Assembly: GCA_965267475.1 (NCBI GenBank) | Contig: OZ254079.1 | Span: 2,294,001-2,358,000, forward strand | DNA length: 64,000 bases | Origin: JBCBKU01 sp965267475 | GTDB lineage: Bacteria; Pseudomonadota; Alphaproteobacteria; Rhodobacterales; Rhodobacteraceae | Reading direction: 5' to 3' | Part shown: one piece after another, positions 24,191 through 32,140 of the stretch | Position numbering within the stretch: the first letter of the stretch is position 1 | Layout of the letters: the number at the start of each line of letters is the position of its first letter | Translations under genes and position numbers: made by a program | The notes under the pieces: model-generated | What the model was told of the DNA's origin: nothing | The model's input: only the letters and a program-made list of their open reading frames with translations | Database searches by the model: none

Positions 24191-24802
24191 TTATTTATGA
24201 CAGATAATCCACCCACAAGCCGGAAACATCGCCACAACCTTAAGGTCCGAAACCGTATCTTGCTTGGCGCGGGTGAGGCGTTTCGGCGACGCGGCTATGC
24301 GGATGTCAGCGTCAATGACCTGATGGCCAGCGCAGACCTGACGCGCGGTGCTTTCTACGCGCATTTCGCGTCAAAAGAAGAGCTGTATCTGGCAATCATC
24401 CCCGATGACCGGGCATTGCTGCCGCTTTTGAAAGGGCGGGGAGATACGGCACCCGATTCCCTCCTTCTCGGAATGCGGCACATCTTCAGGGAGTATCTGT
24501 CGCTGGACCACCAGCACGCGATTCAGGGGGGATGCAGTCTGGCCATGTGCGCCACAGAAATCTCCCGAGGCACGGAAGAAATGCAGTCCGCCTATCAGGC
24601 GCTGCGATCCGCGGTTCTGGAGGAAATGGCACGGGGGACGCGTTCAACGCCGGACGACACGCGGCTGAATGCCGCTTTGACCTTGGCGACAGGTGCAGTC
24701 GCCACAGCAAGCGCACTGCCTGACGGCCCGGCCCATGCAGCAGTGTTGGGCGATGCGGCCATGGGTGTAGACGCACTCTTTCAGGATCTGCGGCCAGCTT
24801 GA
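24179..24802 (+). CDS. TetR-family transcriptional regulator
   Basis: A 207-residue regulator with an N-terminal three-helix DNA-binding domain: RNRILLGAGEAFRRRGYADVSVNDLMASADLTRGAFYAHFASKEEL, whose ADLTRGAFYAHF is the recognition helix. The C-terminal ligand domain contains GGCSLAMCATEISR, seen in many repressors of the NemR/AcrR type. Start is either ATG 24179 or ATG 24197 (MTDNPP); the operator dyad over 24179 makes the shorter form quite possible. It is divergent from psuKG and may control it, though a different target is not excluded. Confidence 0.88.
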   Translation: MLLILFMTDNPPTSRKHRHNLKVRNRILLGAGEAFRRRGYADVSVNDLMASADLTRGAFYAHFASKEELYLAIIPDDRALLPLLKGRGDTAPDSLLLGMRHIFREYLSLDHQHAIQGGCSLAMCATEISRGTEEMQSAYQALRSAVLEEMARGTRSTPDDTRLNAALTLATGAVATASALPDGPAHAAVLGDAAMGVDALFQDLRPA

Positions 24803-24896
24803 CAGTTGCTGTCAGGAGCACCGGCTAACCGCCTTGTCTGGATGCACGGGCTTTGTCAGCATCAGGCAGCGCCCGCCATTTGGATCATGTGACGTC

Positions 24897-25571
24897 ATGC
24901 CGGATTTTTTCACCGAAGCCACATTCACCTTTCTCGCCGATCTCGCGCGCAACAACGAAAAGGACTGGTTCGAGGCAAACCGCGACCGGTACGAGGCCCA
25001 CTGGCGGGCACCCGCGCTTGATTTCGTGACGGCCATAGCAGATCGGATGCGGGCGCTGGACCCGCCTCACAAGGCCGAAGCGAAGTTGAATGGCTCCCTT
25101 CGCAGGATCAACCGGGACACGCGCTTTTCAAAAGACAAAACACCCTACAATGCCCGGCTTCACCTGATTTTCTGGACAGGCGATCATCCGAACCGGTCAG
25201 CGGGCGTTCATCTTGTGCTGAACCCGGACGGCGTCGGATATGGGGCAGGGACTTGGGCCCTGGACGGGCCCATGCTGGCCCGCTACCGCAACAGGGTCTT
25301 GGAAGACACGGATCGCACGGATCTGACGCGCGCCTTGGCGGCAGCAGAAAGCATCGGGTGCACCTTGGGGGATCCGGACCTTGCCAAACTGCCCCGGGGT
25401 TATGACGCGACCGGTAAGACCGCGGACCTACTGCGTTACAAGGTTTTGGTGGCGCGCACCCATGACCGCGATGCCGAGCCAGAAAAGGTGATCGGGGCAG
25501 GGGGCGTCGACTGGGCATTGGGCCTCGCCCAAACGCTTGCGCCGTTCAACAAATGGGTTAGCGAGATCTAG
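24897..25571 (+). CDS. DUF2461 (TIGR02453) family protein
   Basis: A 224-residue protein with the family blocks FLADLARNNEKDWFEANRDRYE, SLRRINRDTRFSKDKTPYN (the highly conserved strand-turn) and GAGTWALDGPMLARYRN. Function is unknown; no catalytic site has been assigned. ATG 24897 is chosen because similarity starts there; the frame is open to 24834. The 3' end overlaps the convergent cupin gene by 4 bases. Confidence 0.88.
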   Translation: MPDFFTEATFTFLADLARNNEKDWFEANRDRYEAHWRAPALDFVTAIADRMRALDPPHKAEAKLNGSLRRINRDTRFSKDKTPYNARLHLIFWTGDHPNRSAGVHLVLNPDGVGYGAGTWALDGPMLARYRNRVLEDTDRTDLTRALAAAESIGCTLGDPDLAKLPRGYDATGKTADLLRYKVLVARTHDRDAEPEKVIGAGGVDWALGLAQTLAPFNKWVSEI

Positions 25572-25903
25572 GATTTCGGACCATAGCGGTCCGTTTCCTC
25601 GAAAATGTCCAGAACGATGCTGCCCGCGGTCAACTTCCCGCTGTGTTCGACGCCTTCACCGATGGAATAGGTATCCCCCGGTCTGCAAATCGTAACCTCA
25701 CCGCCAATGGTCATCTCAACCTCGCCCCGCAGGACAGTGCCCCATTGTGCCTTGTGATGATGCGCCGGGATCTCGAAGTCCTTGTGTACCTCAAAGATCA
25801 ACCCAAGCGCCCCCGTTCCATCCAGCATATAGGCCGTCACGATGTCCTCTGGCACGGGAATGTCAGCCTTGGGCAGGTTTCGGAAAAATGGCGGCAAATC
25901 CAT
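25568..25903 (-). CDS. Small cupin-domain protein
   Basis: A 111-residue single cupin. The domain contains IPAHHHKAQWGTVLRGEVEM (first motif with three His and a late Glu) and PGDTYSIGEGVEHSGKL (second motif with His), which fits a metal-binding cupin. The start MDLPPFF follows AGAGGAG by 8 bases. It could bind a small ligand or act as an isomerase or dioxygenase; nothing in the context decides. It is divergent from rpsB and convergent with the DUF2461 gene. Confidence 0.85.
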   Translation of the reverse strand: MDLPPFFRNLPKADIPVPEDIVTAYMLDGTGALGLIFEVHKDFEIPAHHHKAQWGTVLRGEVEMTIGGEVTICRPGDTYSIGEGVEHSGKLTAGSIVLDIFEETDRYGPKS

Positions 25904-25962
25904 CGGCGGGGCTCCTCTTGTTGCCCTGGTATCAGGCGCCTTTCCTGGCCTGAACGCAAGGC

Positions 25963-25991
25963 TTGCGTTGGCCTCAAGCATCCCTTACATG
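25963..25991 (+). promoter_or_regulatory. Candidate sigma-70 promoter for rpsB-tsf
   Basis: TTGCGT (25963-25968) and TACATG (25986-25991) are separated by 17 bases, placing the start of the transcript near 25998 and giving a leader of about 115 bases before rpsB. Confidence 0.4.
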
Positions 25992-26006
25992 ACGGCTCAC
26001 TTCACA

Positions 26007-26081
26007 GGCGGGGTTTGGGCCCTTGGGAGAGACATCCCCAATGGTCCGCCGGTTGGCCGAATGGCCTTTACACGCCCCGCC
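26007..26081 (+). promoter_or_regulatory. Structured 5' leader of rpsB, possible S2 autoregulatory RNA
   Basis: Long-range pairing GGCGGGG (26007-26013) with CCCCGCC (26075-26081) closes a region holding a hairpin TTGGG/CCCAA (26023-26041) and GGCC/GGCC (26055-26066). The structure ends 32 bases before the start codon. In E. coli S2 represses its own mRNA through the leader; a similar role here is inference from position and folding only. Confidence 0.4.
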
Positions 26082-26112
26082 GAGGATTGAAACCGGAAAG
26101 GACAAGACAGAC

Positions 26113-26997
26113 ATGGCTCTGCCTGAATTCTCTTTGCGTCAGCTCCTGGAAGCGGGCGTTCACTTTGGCCACCAGACCCAGCGATGGAATCCGCGTATGC
26201 AGGAGTTCATCTATGGCGACCGGAACGGCATTCACATCATCGACCTGACCCAAACCGTCCCGATGCTTGACGCGGCGCTGAATGTGATCCGCGAAACCGT
26301 CGCGCAGGGCGGGCGCATCCTGTTCGTCGGCACCAAGCGGCAGGCCCAGAAGCCGATCGCCGAGGCCGCAGAGCGTTGCGCGCAATACTACATGAACCAC
26401 CGCTGGTTGGGCGGCACGCTGACAAACTGGAAAACCGTCAGCCAGTCGATCAACCGCCTGCGTGAGATTGACGAGCAAATGGCCGAAGGCGCCGAAGGCC
26501 TGACCAAGAAAGAGCGCCTGGGCATGGAGCGTGACCAGTCCAAGTTGCAAGCTTCGTTGGGTGGGATACGTGAGATGGGCGGCACACCCGATCTTCTGTT
26601 CGTCATCGATGTGAACAAGGAAGATCTGGCCATTGCTGAAGCCAAGAAACTGGGCATTCCGGTTGTGGCCGTGGTCGACACGAACTGTGCGCCCGACGGG
26701 ATCGATTACATCATTCCGGGCAATGACGATGCGGCGCGGGCGATTGCGCTTTATTGCGATCTGGCCAGCCGTGCCGCGCTTGACGGGATGAGCGCGCAAC
26801 TCGGCGCTGCCGGTGTCGATGTGGGCGCCATGGAAGACGCAGCAGAAGAGGTCGCGGATCCGGGTGCGGCGGAAGAACCGCCAGCGGAAGACGCCACCGC
26901 CGAGGCCGCAAAGGAAGAGGCTGCTGCCGAAGCGCCTGCGGAAGAAGCGGCTGCCGAAGCGCCGGCTGAAGAAAAGAAAGAAGACGCCGCCAGCTAA
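26113..26997 (+). CDS. rpsB: 30S ribosomal protein S2
   Basis: The first 240 residues are a normal S2 (MALPEFSLRQLLEAGVHFGHQTQRWNPRM split at GHQTQRW; GTKRQAQKPI; NHRWLGGTLTNWKT; VVAVVDTNCAPDGIDYIIPGNDDA). Residues about 240-294 form an acidic Ala/Glu/Pro tail with two near-identical AAAEAPAEE units, much longer than in E. coli S2. Start ATG 26113 is set by similarity; the frame is open upstream. tsf follows on the same strand as usual. Confidence 0.97.
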   Translation: MALPEFSLRQLLEAGVHFGHQTQRWNPRMQEFIYGDRNGIHIIDLTQTVPMLDAALNVIRETVAQGGRILFVGTKRQAQKPIAEAAERCAQYYMNHRWLGGTLTNWKTVSQSINRLREIDEQMAEGAEGLTKKERLGMERDQSKLQASLGGIREMGGTPDLLFVIDVNKEDLAIAEAKKLGIPVVAVVDTNCAPDGIDYIIPGNDDAARAIALYCDLASRAALDGMSAQLGAAGVDVGAMEDAAEEVADPGAAEEPPAEDATAEAAKEEAAAEAPAEEAAAEAPAEEKKEDAAS

Positions 26998-27073
26998 CGG
27001 CTGTCATGGAACCAATACCGCCTGCGGGTCCCTTGGGACCGGCAGGCCAGATCCCAGAATAAGGAGAGCGAGG

Positions 27074-27946
27074 ATGGCCATCACGGCTGCACTTGTGAAA
27101 GAGCTCCGCGACTCGACGGGCGCGGGCATGATGGACGCCAAGAAGGCACTGACCGAAACCGACGGCGATATGGAAGCCGCGGTGGATTGGCTGCGCACCA
27201 AGGGCCTTGCGAAGGCCGCTAAGAAGTCCGGTCGGACCGCGGCTGAAGGTCTCGTGGCTGTGAAGGTCGATGGCGGCAAAGGCGTCGCGGTCGAGGTGAA
27301 CTCGGAAACGGACTTCGTGGCGAAGAACGAAGAGTTTCAGGGCATGGTCGGCGCGATTGCAGAAGCTGCAATCGATGTATCCGATATCGACGCTCTGAAA
27401 GCGGCCGATCTCGGCGGCAAGGATGTGGCCACGACGGTCACCGATGCCGTTGCGAAGATTGGCGAGAACATGAACCTGCGCCGTATGGCGTCGGTGGAGG
27501 GCGATACGGTGGTGTCCTACATCCACAACGCCGCGACAGACGGCATGGGCAAGATTGGCGTTCTGGTTGCGCTTTCGGGCGATGCTGGCTTTGGCAAGCA
27601 GGTCGCGATGCACATTGCAGCGGCGAACCCGGCAGCGCTGTCCGAGGCTGAGCTTGACCCGGCCATCGTCGAAAAAGAAAAAGCGGTCCAGATGGATATC
27701 GCCCGGGAATCCGGCAAGCCCGAACAAGTCATCGAGAAGATGATCGTGGGTCGGATGAAAAAGTGGCTCGCTGAAAACACGCTTCTCGGTCAGGACTTTG
27801 TCGTGAACCCCGATCTGACAGTCGAAGCCGCCGCGAAAGAAGCGGGTGCGACAATCACCGGTTTTGTACGCCTGGAAGTGGGCGAAGGGATCGAGGTCGA
27901 AAAAGAAGACTTTGCAGCCGAAGTGGCCAAGGCCGCCCAAGGTTAA
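27074..27946 (+). CDS. tsf: Elongation factor Ts
   Basis: Nucleotide exchange factor for EF-Tu. The 290-residue protein has the N-terminal UBA-like domain (ALVKELRDSTGAGMMDAKKAL), the TDFVAKN nucleotide-exchange motif and the two core repeats. The start follows AAGGAGAGCGAGG. It is 76 bases after rpsB, with no terminator between them, and ends before a strong terminator. Confidence 0.98.
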   Translation: MAITAALVKELRDSTGAGMMDAKKALTETDGDMEAAVDWLRTKGLAKAAKKSGRTAAEGLVAVKVDGGKGVAVEVNSETDFVAKNEEFQGMVGAIAEAAIDVSDIDALKAADLGGKDVATTVTDAVAKIGENMNLRRMASVEGDTVVSYIHNAATDGMGKIGVLVALSGDAGFGKQVAMHIAAANPAALSEAELDPAIVEKEKAVQMDIARESGKPEQVIEKMIVGRMKKWLAENTLLGQDFVVNPDLTVEAAAKEAGATITGFVRLEVGEGIEVEKEDFAAEVAKAAQG

Positions 27947-27964
27947 GCATTACAGACAACGAAG

Positions 27965-27994
27965 AAAGCCGCGTCCGCAAGGGCGCGGCTTTTT
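27965..27994 (+). terminator. Strong terminator after tsf
   Basis: A 12-bp stem (27965-27976 with 27981-27992, one G-T pair) is capped by a GCAA tetraloop of the GNRA class and followed by T residues. It ends right against the convergent aroQ stop, so read-through into aroQ antisense would be limited. Confidence 0.9.
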
Positions 27995-28432
27995 CTATGC
28001 GCTTAGATGATCCGCCAGGGCCCTTAGGGCCAGCGCATAGCTGGTCGGGCCAAACCCGGCGATGACGCCAAGCGCCACCGGCGTGATGTGGGATTGGTGC
28101 CTGAACGCTTCCCGCGCGTGGACATTCGACAAATGTACTTCGACCACCGGTATCCCAATGCCCGAGATTGCGTCGTGGACTGCGACAGATGTGTGGGTAT
28201 AGGCACCGGCATTCAGAATGACGCCCTGCGCCTCACGTCCAGCGGCCTGAAGGAGATCTACCAAGGCACCTTCGCCATTGGTTTGCGCAAATGTCGTCTC
28301 GACCCCAAGATCAGCGGCAAGCGCCTGGCACTCTGCTTCGATATCCGCCAACGTCTTTGACCCGTATATGCCGGGTTCCCGCGTGCCAAGCAGGTTCAGG
28401 TTGGGGCCATTCAGGATCGCAATCTTTGTCAT
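27995..28432 (-). CDS. aroQ: 3-Dehydroquinate dehydratase, type II
   Basis: Third step of the shikimate pathway, converting 3-dehydroquinate to 3-dehydroshikimate. The 145-residue dodecamer-forming enzyme shows ILNGPNLNLLGTREPGIYG (lid loop with the active-site Arg and Tyr), NAGAYTHTSVAVHDA and VEVHLSNVHAREAFRHQS (catalytic His region). Start MTKIAILNG at 28432 fits the family; the frame is open 10 codons further up. Confidence 0.96.
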   Translation of the reverse strand: MTKIAILNGPNLNLLGTREPGIYGSKTLADIEAECQALAADLGVETTFAQTNGEGALVDLLQAAGREAQGVILNAGAYTHTSVAVHDAISGIGIPVVEVHLSNVHAREAFRHQSHITPVALGVIAGFGPTSYALALRALADHLSA

Positions 28433-28473
28433 GGCGCGGCTGATACAAGGGGCCGGGCCCACCTGTCGAGCCT

Positions 28474-29781
28474 CTATTGGTCCGGGATCGGATTAGGTTT
28501 GTCAGTGCGGCGTCCAAGCACCCAATCGTAGATCTCGGCAATCTGCGCCGCCTTGGCAGGCCAAGTATAGAACCGGTTGACCCGGTCGCGGCCCGCCTGC
28601 GCGATCTGGGGCAGGGCGCTTGAATCGCTCGTGATCTCTTCCAGCACCCGTCGGAAGCCTGCGATGATCTCATCCCGGGGCCCGATCGGGACCTTGTAGC
28701 CAGTACCAGGCACGACGAGTTCGCCTGGGCCTGCATAATCCACGATCACAGGAACAAGTCCCAGCGCCTGGGCTTCAAGGACGACACCACCGCCAAATTC
28801 CCGGATCGACGGAAAGGTCATCAAAGTGCACTCGGCGGCCACATCCTGGACCTTTTGATGCTCCACCCAGCCGTGGAAGGTCACGCCCGCCTGGATCCCG
28901 TCGCGGGAGGCCTGAGCCTTCAGCCCCTCCAGCATCGGCCCATCCCCCAGCATGTCGATATGAAGCCGTCCGTCTTTCAGCATCGGTGCGGCGGCCTCCA
29001 GAAGCATGTCGGGGCCCTTGTACGGCACCATTCGGCCAATGAAACAGGCCCGAAGCGGTGATCCGGGCGGCGCGCCAGCGCGGCTGAACCGCGCAGGATC
29101 TATTGCGTTTTCAGGCAGATAAAGCGTGTTCTTGGCATATCTGGCCGGGATTTCGCTTTCCGTGTGCCGCGACCCGGCGATGATCGCCGAGGATGCCGCA
29201 AGGGCCGCATGACGGCCCGGGATCAGCTTGTACGCACTGCGAATGTAACTCAGCCACTCGCGTTCCTTGCGCCGCGCACTATCAAAGCCCTTGGGCCACG
29301 GAACGCCGCCATTCAGCGGCCCGATTACGAATGGAACACCCGCACGTTTGCATTTCACCGCCATGGACCCCGCAATCGTCGGGCTGAGCGGCGTGACCCG
29401 ATGAACCAGATCGAACTTGCCTGCGCGTATGTCTGGCCCGAACTTTCGCCACATCAACGTCTCGAAGTAACGGTATGAAATTGCGTTGAAAACCTGTGCT
29501 GTGGTCCAGCCTTTGCCGGGGCCGCGCAACGTATTCGAGATCTTCCAGAGCGGCCGTGCCACAGCCTCGTTATCGATGCATGTGAAATCCTGGCCTTCGA
29601 TCAGACCGGCACCCGTGATACCATCGCGGTTCCGTACATGCGTGACAAGATGGACATCCGCGACGTCACGCAGCGCATGCGCCAAGGACCAGCCGACAAG
29701 CGGCACGCTGACCCAATCCGGGTTCGCAGCTTCGGCAATCACCAGCACGCGGGGACGTTGGTCTGCGGGGGAAGTGGTCAC
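28474..29781 (-). CDS. GT4-type glycosyltransferase
   Basis: A 435-residue GT-B-fold transferase. The donor-binding region contains LRACFIGRMVPYKGPDMLLEA and the retaining-enzyme EX7E motif in FPSIREFGGGVVLEAQALG. The N-terminal acceptor domain has LPNGGVPW-like and HRVTPLSPTIAG segments. It is a lone gene between aroQ and phoB, so neither sugar donor nor acceptor (exopolysaccharide, lipopolysaccharide or small molecule) can be named. The 5' region contains an AT-rich palindrome. Confidence 0.87.
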   Translation of the reverse strand: MTTSPADQRPRVLVIAEAANPDWVSVPLVGWSLAHALRDVADVHLVTHVRNRDGITGAGLIEGQDFTCIDNEAVARPLWKISNTLRGPGKGWTTAQVFNAISYRYFETLMWRKFGPDIRAGKFDLVHRVTPLSPTIAGSMAVKCKRAGVPFVIGPLNGGVPWPKGFDSARRKEREWLSYIRSAYKLIPGRHAALAASSAIIAGSRHTESEIPARYAKNTLYLPENAIDPARFSRAGAPPGSPLRACFIGRMVPYKGPDMLLEAAAPMLKDGRLHIDMLGDGPMLEGLKAQASRDGIQAGVTFHGWVEHQKVQDVAAECTLMTFPSIREFGGGVVLEAQALGLVPVIVDYAGPGELVVPGTGYKVPIGPRDEIIAGFRRVLEEITSDSSALPQIAQAGRDRVNRFYTWPAKAAQIAEIYDWVLGRRTDKPNPIPDQ

Positions 29782-29890
29782 GAATTTCTCAGACGTTCAG
29801 GGCGCGTTGCGCGGACACTATGGATGGAAATTCGTTTAAACAATGGCTGAGGCGCGCGAAAACAGTGGCTTAGGCATATCCGTAATTAAC

Positions 29891-29904
29891 ATAATATATA
29901 TTAT
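29891..29904. other. AT-only 14-base palindrome between phoB and the glycosyltransferase
   Basis: ATAATATATATTAT at 29891-29904 is a perfect palindrome made only of A and T, in an AT-rich patch (about 29878-29910) of a GC-rich chromosome. On the - strand it contains TATAAT, a possible -10 box for the glycosyltransferase gene, but no good -35 is seen 17 bases before it. Confidence 0.4.
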
Positions 29905-29916
29905 ACGAATACTGGA

Positions 29917-30606
29917 TCAGCCGAGCGCGTATCCCGCCCCACGCACCGTGCGCACGGGATCGTCCCCTCCGTGATGGCAAAGCGCTTTGCGAAGCCGTCC
30001 GATATGCACATCGACCGTCCGGGTATCGACATAGATGTCACGACCCCAAACCCGATCGAGAAGCTGGTCACGGCTCCAGACCCGGCCCGGCTTTTCCATG
30101 AATGTGCTGAGAAGACGAAATTCGGTGGGTCCAAGCTTGATCTGCTGCTCACCGCGCGTGACTTTGTGAGTTTCTGCATCCAGGACGATGTCGTCGTACT
30201 CCAAGCGTATGCCAAGGGTTGACGGACGTGTGCGGCGGAGCTGCGTACGGACCCGTGCCATCAGTTCGACCACCGAATACGGTTTGACGACATAGTCATC
30301 CGCGCCGGTTTCAAGCCCGCGCACCCGGTCGACCTCTTCGGACCGTGCCGACAGCATGATGATCGGGATTGTCCGCGTCTGGGCTCGCATTTTGACGCGC
30401 CGGCACACTTCGATCCCGGACACTCCAGGCAACATCCAGTCAAGCACGATGATGTCCGGTGCTTCCTCATCCAGAAGCAGCAACGCCTCATCGCCAGTTT
30501 CCGCCTTGCTGACGGCGAACCCCTCGGCTTCCAAGTTATAGGCCAGAACCTCGCGCTGTGCGGGTTCGTCCTCGACCACCAGAACACGCGGTTGATCAGC
30601 CGACAT
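29917..30606 (-). CDS. phoB: Phosphate regulon response regulator PhoB
   Basis: OmpR-type regulator that, when phosphorylated by PhoR under phosphate limitation, binds Pho boxes. The 229-residue protein has a receiver domain with the acidic pair in VVEDEP, phospho-acceptor Asp56 in IIVLDWMLPG and the conserved Lys in DDYVVKPY, followed by a winged-helix domain (LGPTEFRLLSTFMEKPGRVW and TRTVDVHIGRLRKAL). It is the last gene of the phoR-pstSCAB-phoU-phoB cluster. Confidence 0.97.
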   Translation of the reverse strand: MSADQPRVLVVEDEPAQREVLAYNLEAEGFAVSKAETGDEALLLLDEEAPDIIVLDWMLPGVSGIEVCRRVKMRAQTRTIPIIMLSARSEEVDRVRGLETGADDYVVKPYSVVELMARVRTQLRRTRPSTLGIRLEYDDIVLDAETHKVTRGEQQIKLGPTEFRLLSTFMEKPGRVWSRDQLLDRVWGRDIYVDTRTVDVHIGRLRKALCHHGGDDPVRTVRGAGYALG

Positions 30607-30619
30607 GGCTCAGACGCTC

Positions 30620-31330
30620 CTACTTGGTATAGGGCGTCCGGTCGCCCTTGGGACGCGCATCATCCGGCATTTCACCCGTGACCAGATAGATCACTTGATC
30701 TGCGATCGAGGTCACATGATCGCCCATACGCTCAATGTTTTTGGCGATGAAATGCAGATGCATGCAGGACGTGATGTTGCGCGGATCTTCCATCATGAAT
30801 GTCAGGAACTCGCGGAACAAGGCGTTGTACATCTGGTCGATTTCCTGATCGCGAAGGCGCACGGCTTCGGCCTTTTCCGCATCGCGCTGGATATAGCTGT
30901 CCAGCACGTCTTTCATCATGATCTCGACTTCACGCGCCATGCGGCGAATGGATTTCGCGGCGCCTTCGACCGGATCAAGCTGGACCAGAACGGTCGTGCG
31001 CTTTGCCAGGTTCTTGGCATAGTCCCCTACCCGTTCAAGATTGCCTGAAATTTTGATGACGGTCAGAACCGTCCGAAGATCCGACGCCGTCGGGGACCTG
31101 AGCGCGAGGACGCGGGCGGCTTCGTCATTGACCTGTTCTTCCAAACTGTCGATCTGCTTGTCCGCCTCACGGACCCGCCGGGCGAGTTCCTCGTCGCGCG
31201 TTTCAAGCGATTTCGCGGCATCCACGATGGCCGTTTCGACCAGCCCGCCCATCTTCATGATAAGCGCCTGGATGGCTTCCAGATCTCGGTCGAATACGGA
31301 TTGAATATGCTGTTCTGGCATGACGTTCAT
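30620..31330 (-). CDS. phoU: Phosphate-signalling regulator PhoU
   Basis: A 236-residue (or 233, from ATG 31321) two-repeat helical protein that links the Pst transporter to PhoR and keeps the regulon off when phosphate is plentiful. Each half carries the metal-binding E/DxxxD pattern of PhoU, visible as LERVGDYAKNLAKR in repeat 1 and IERMGDHVTSIADQVIYL in repeat 2. Only one base separates it from pstB, so it is translated with the transporter. Confidence 0.96.
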   Translation of the reverse strand: MNVMPEQHIQSVFDRDLEAIQALIMKMGGLVETAIVDAAKSLETRDEELARRVREADKQIDSLEEQVNDEAARVLALRSPTASDLRTVLTVIKISGNLERVGDYAKNLAKRTTVLVQLDPVEGAAKSIRRMAREVEIMMKDVLDSYIQRDAEKAEAVRLRDQEIDQMYNALFREFLTFMMEDPRNITSCMHLHFIAKNIERMGDHVTSIADQVIYLVTGEMPDDARPKGDRTPYTK

Positions 31331-31331
31331 C

Positions 31332-32129
31332 TTATCCGATGCGTCCTGTGATATAGGATTCCGTTCGGGGATCCTTTGGGTTTGTGAAAATCTGCCCGGT
31401 CTCGCCGTATTCGACGAGGTTGCCGAGGTGGAAAAACGCCGTTTTCTGACTGACGCGCGCGGCCTGCTGCATCGAATGCGTGACGATCACAACCGAGTAA
31501 TTCCGCTTTAGTTCATCGATCAGCTCTTCGACCTGCGCCGTAGCAATCGGATCGAGCGCCGAGCAGGGTTCATCCATCAAAAGGACTTCCGGCGCAGTGG
31601 CGACGGCCCGGGCAATGCAAAGGCGTTGCTGCTGACCGCCCGACAGGCCTGTGCCGGGTTCGTCCAGGCGATCCTTGACCTCATCCCAAATCGCGCCGCG
31701 ACGCAGGGATTTCTCAACGATTTCATCAAGATCGGCCTTATTTTTTGCGAGTCCGTGGATCTTCGGGCCATAGGCAACATTGTCATAGATCGACTTCGGG
31801 AACGGGTTCGGTTTCTGAAAAACCATGCCCACCTTCGCGCGAAGCTGAACCGGATCGACCTGCGGATGATAGATGTCCTCGTCATCCAAGGTGATCTTGC
31901 CTTCGATCCGCGCGATGTCGATCGTGTCGTTCATCCGGTTCAGGCAGCGCAGGAAGGTCGATTTGCCGCAGCCCGAGGGGCCGATGAAGGCCGTCACGGT
32001 CTTGTCGAGGATCTCGACGCTCACATCCTTGATGGCGTGGTTGTCGCCGTAATAGACCTGCACGTCCTTCGCTTCGATTTTCGCGTCTTTCATGTCCGTC
32101 GCTCTTTCAATCAGGCGGGCATCATCCAT
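31332..32129 (-). CDS. pstB: Phosphate ABC transporter ATPase PstB
   Basis: Drives high-affinity phosphate uptake. The 265 residues contain Walker A GPSGCGKST, the Q-loop GMVFQKPNPFP, signature LSGGQQQRLCIARA, Walker B VLLMDEPCSALDP and switch His in VIVTHSMQQA. Start 32129 is favoured by AGGAG 8 bases upstream; ATG 32093 is an alternative closer to the usual PstB N-terminus. It lies 11 bases after pstA. Confidence 0.97.
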   Translation of the reverse strand: MDDARLIERATDMKDAKIEAKDVQVYYGDNHAIKDVSVEILDKTVTAFIGPSGCGKSTFLRCLNRMNDTIDIARIEGKITLDDEDIYHPQVDPVQLRAKVGMVFQKPNPFPKSIYDNVAYGPKIHGLAKNKADLDEIVEKSLRRGAIWDEVKDRLDEPGTGLSGGQQQRLCIARAVATAPEVLLMDEPCSALDPIATAQVEELIDELKRNYSVVIVTHSMQQAARVSQKTAFFHLGNLVEYGETGQIFTNPKDPRTESYITGRIG

Positions 32130-32140
32130 GGGTCTGGCTC

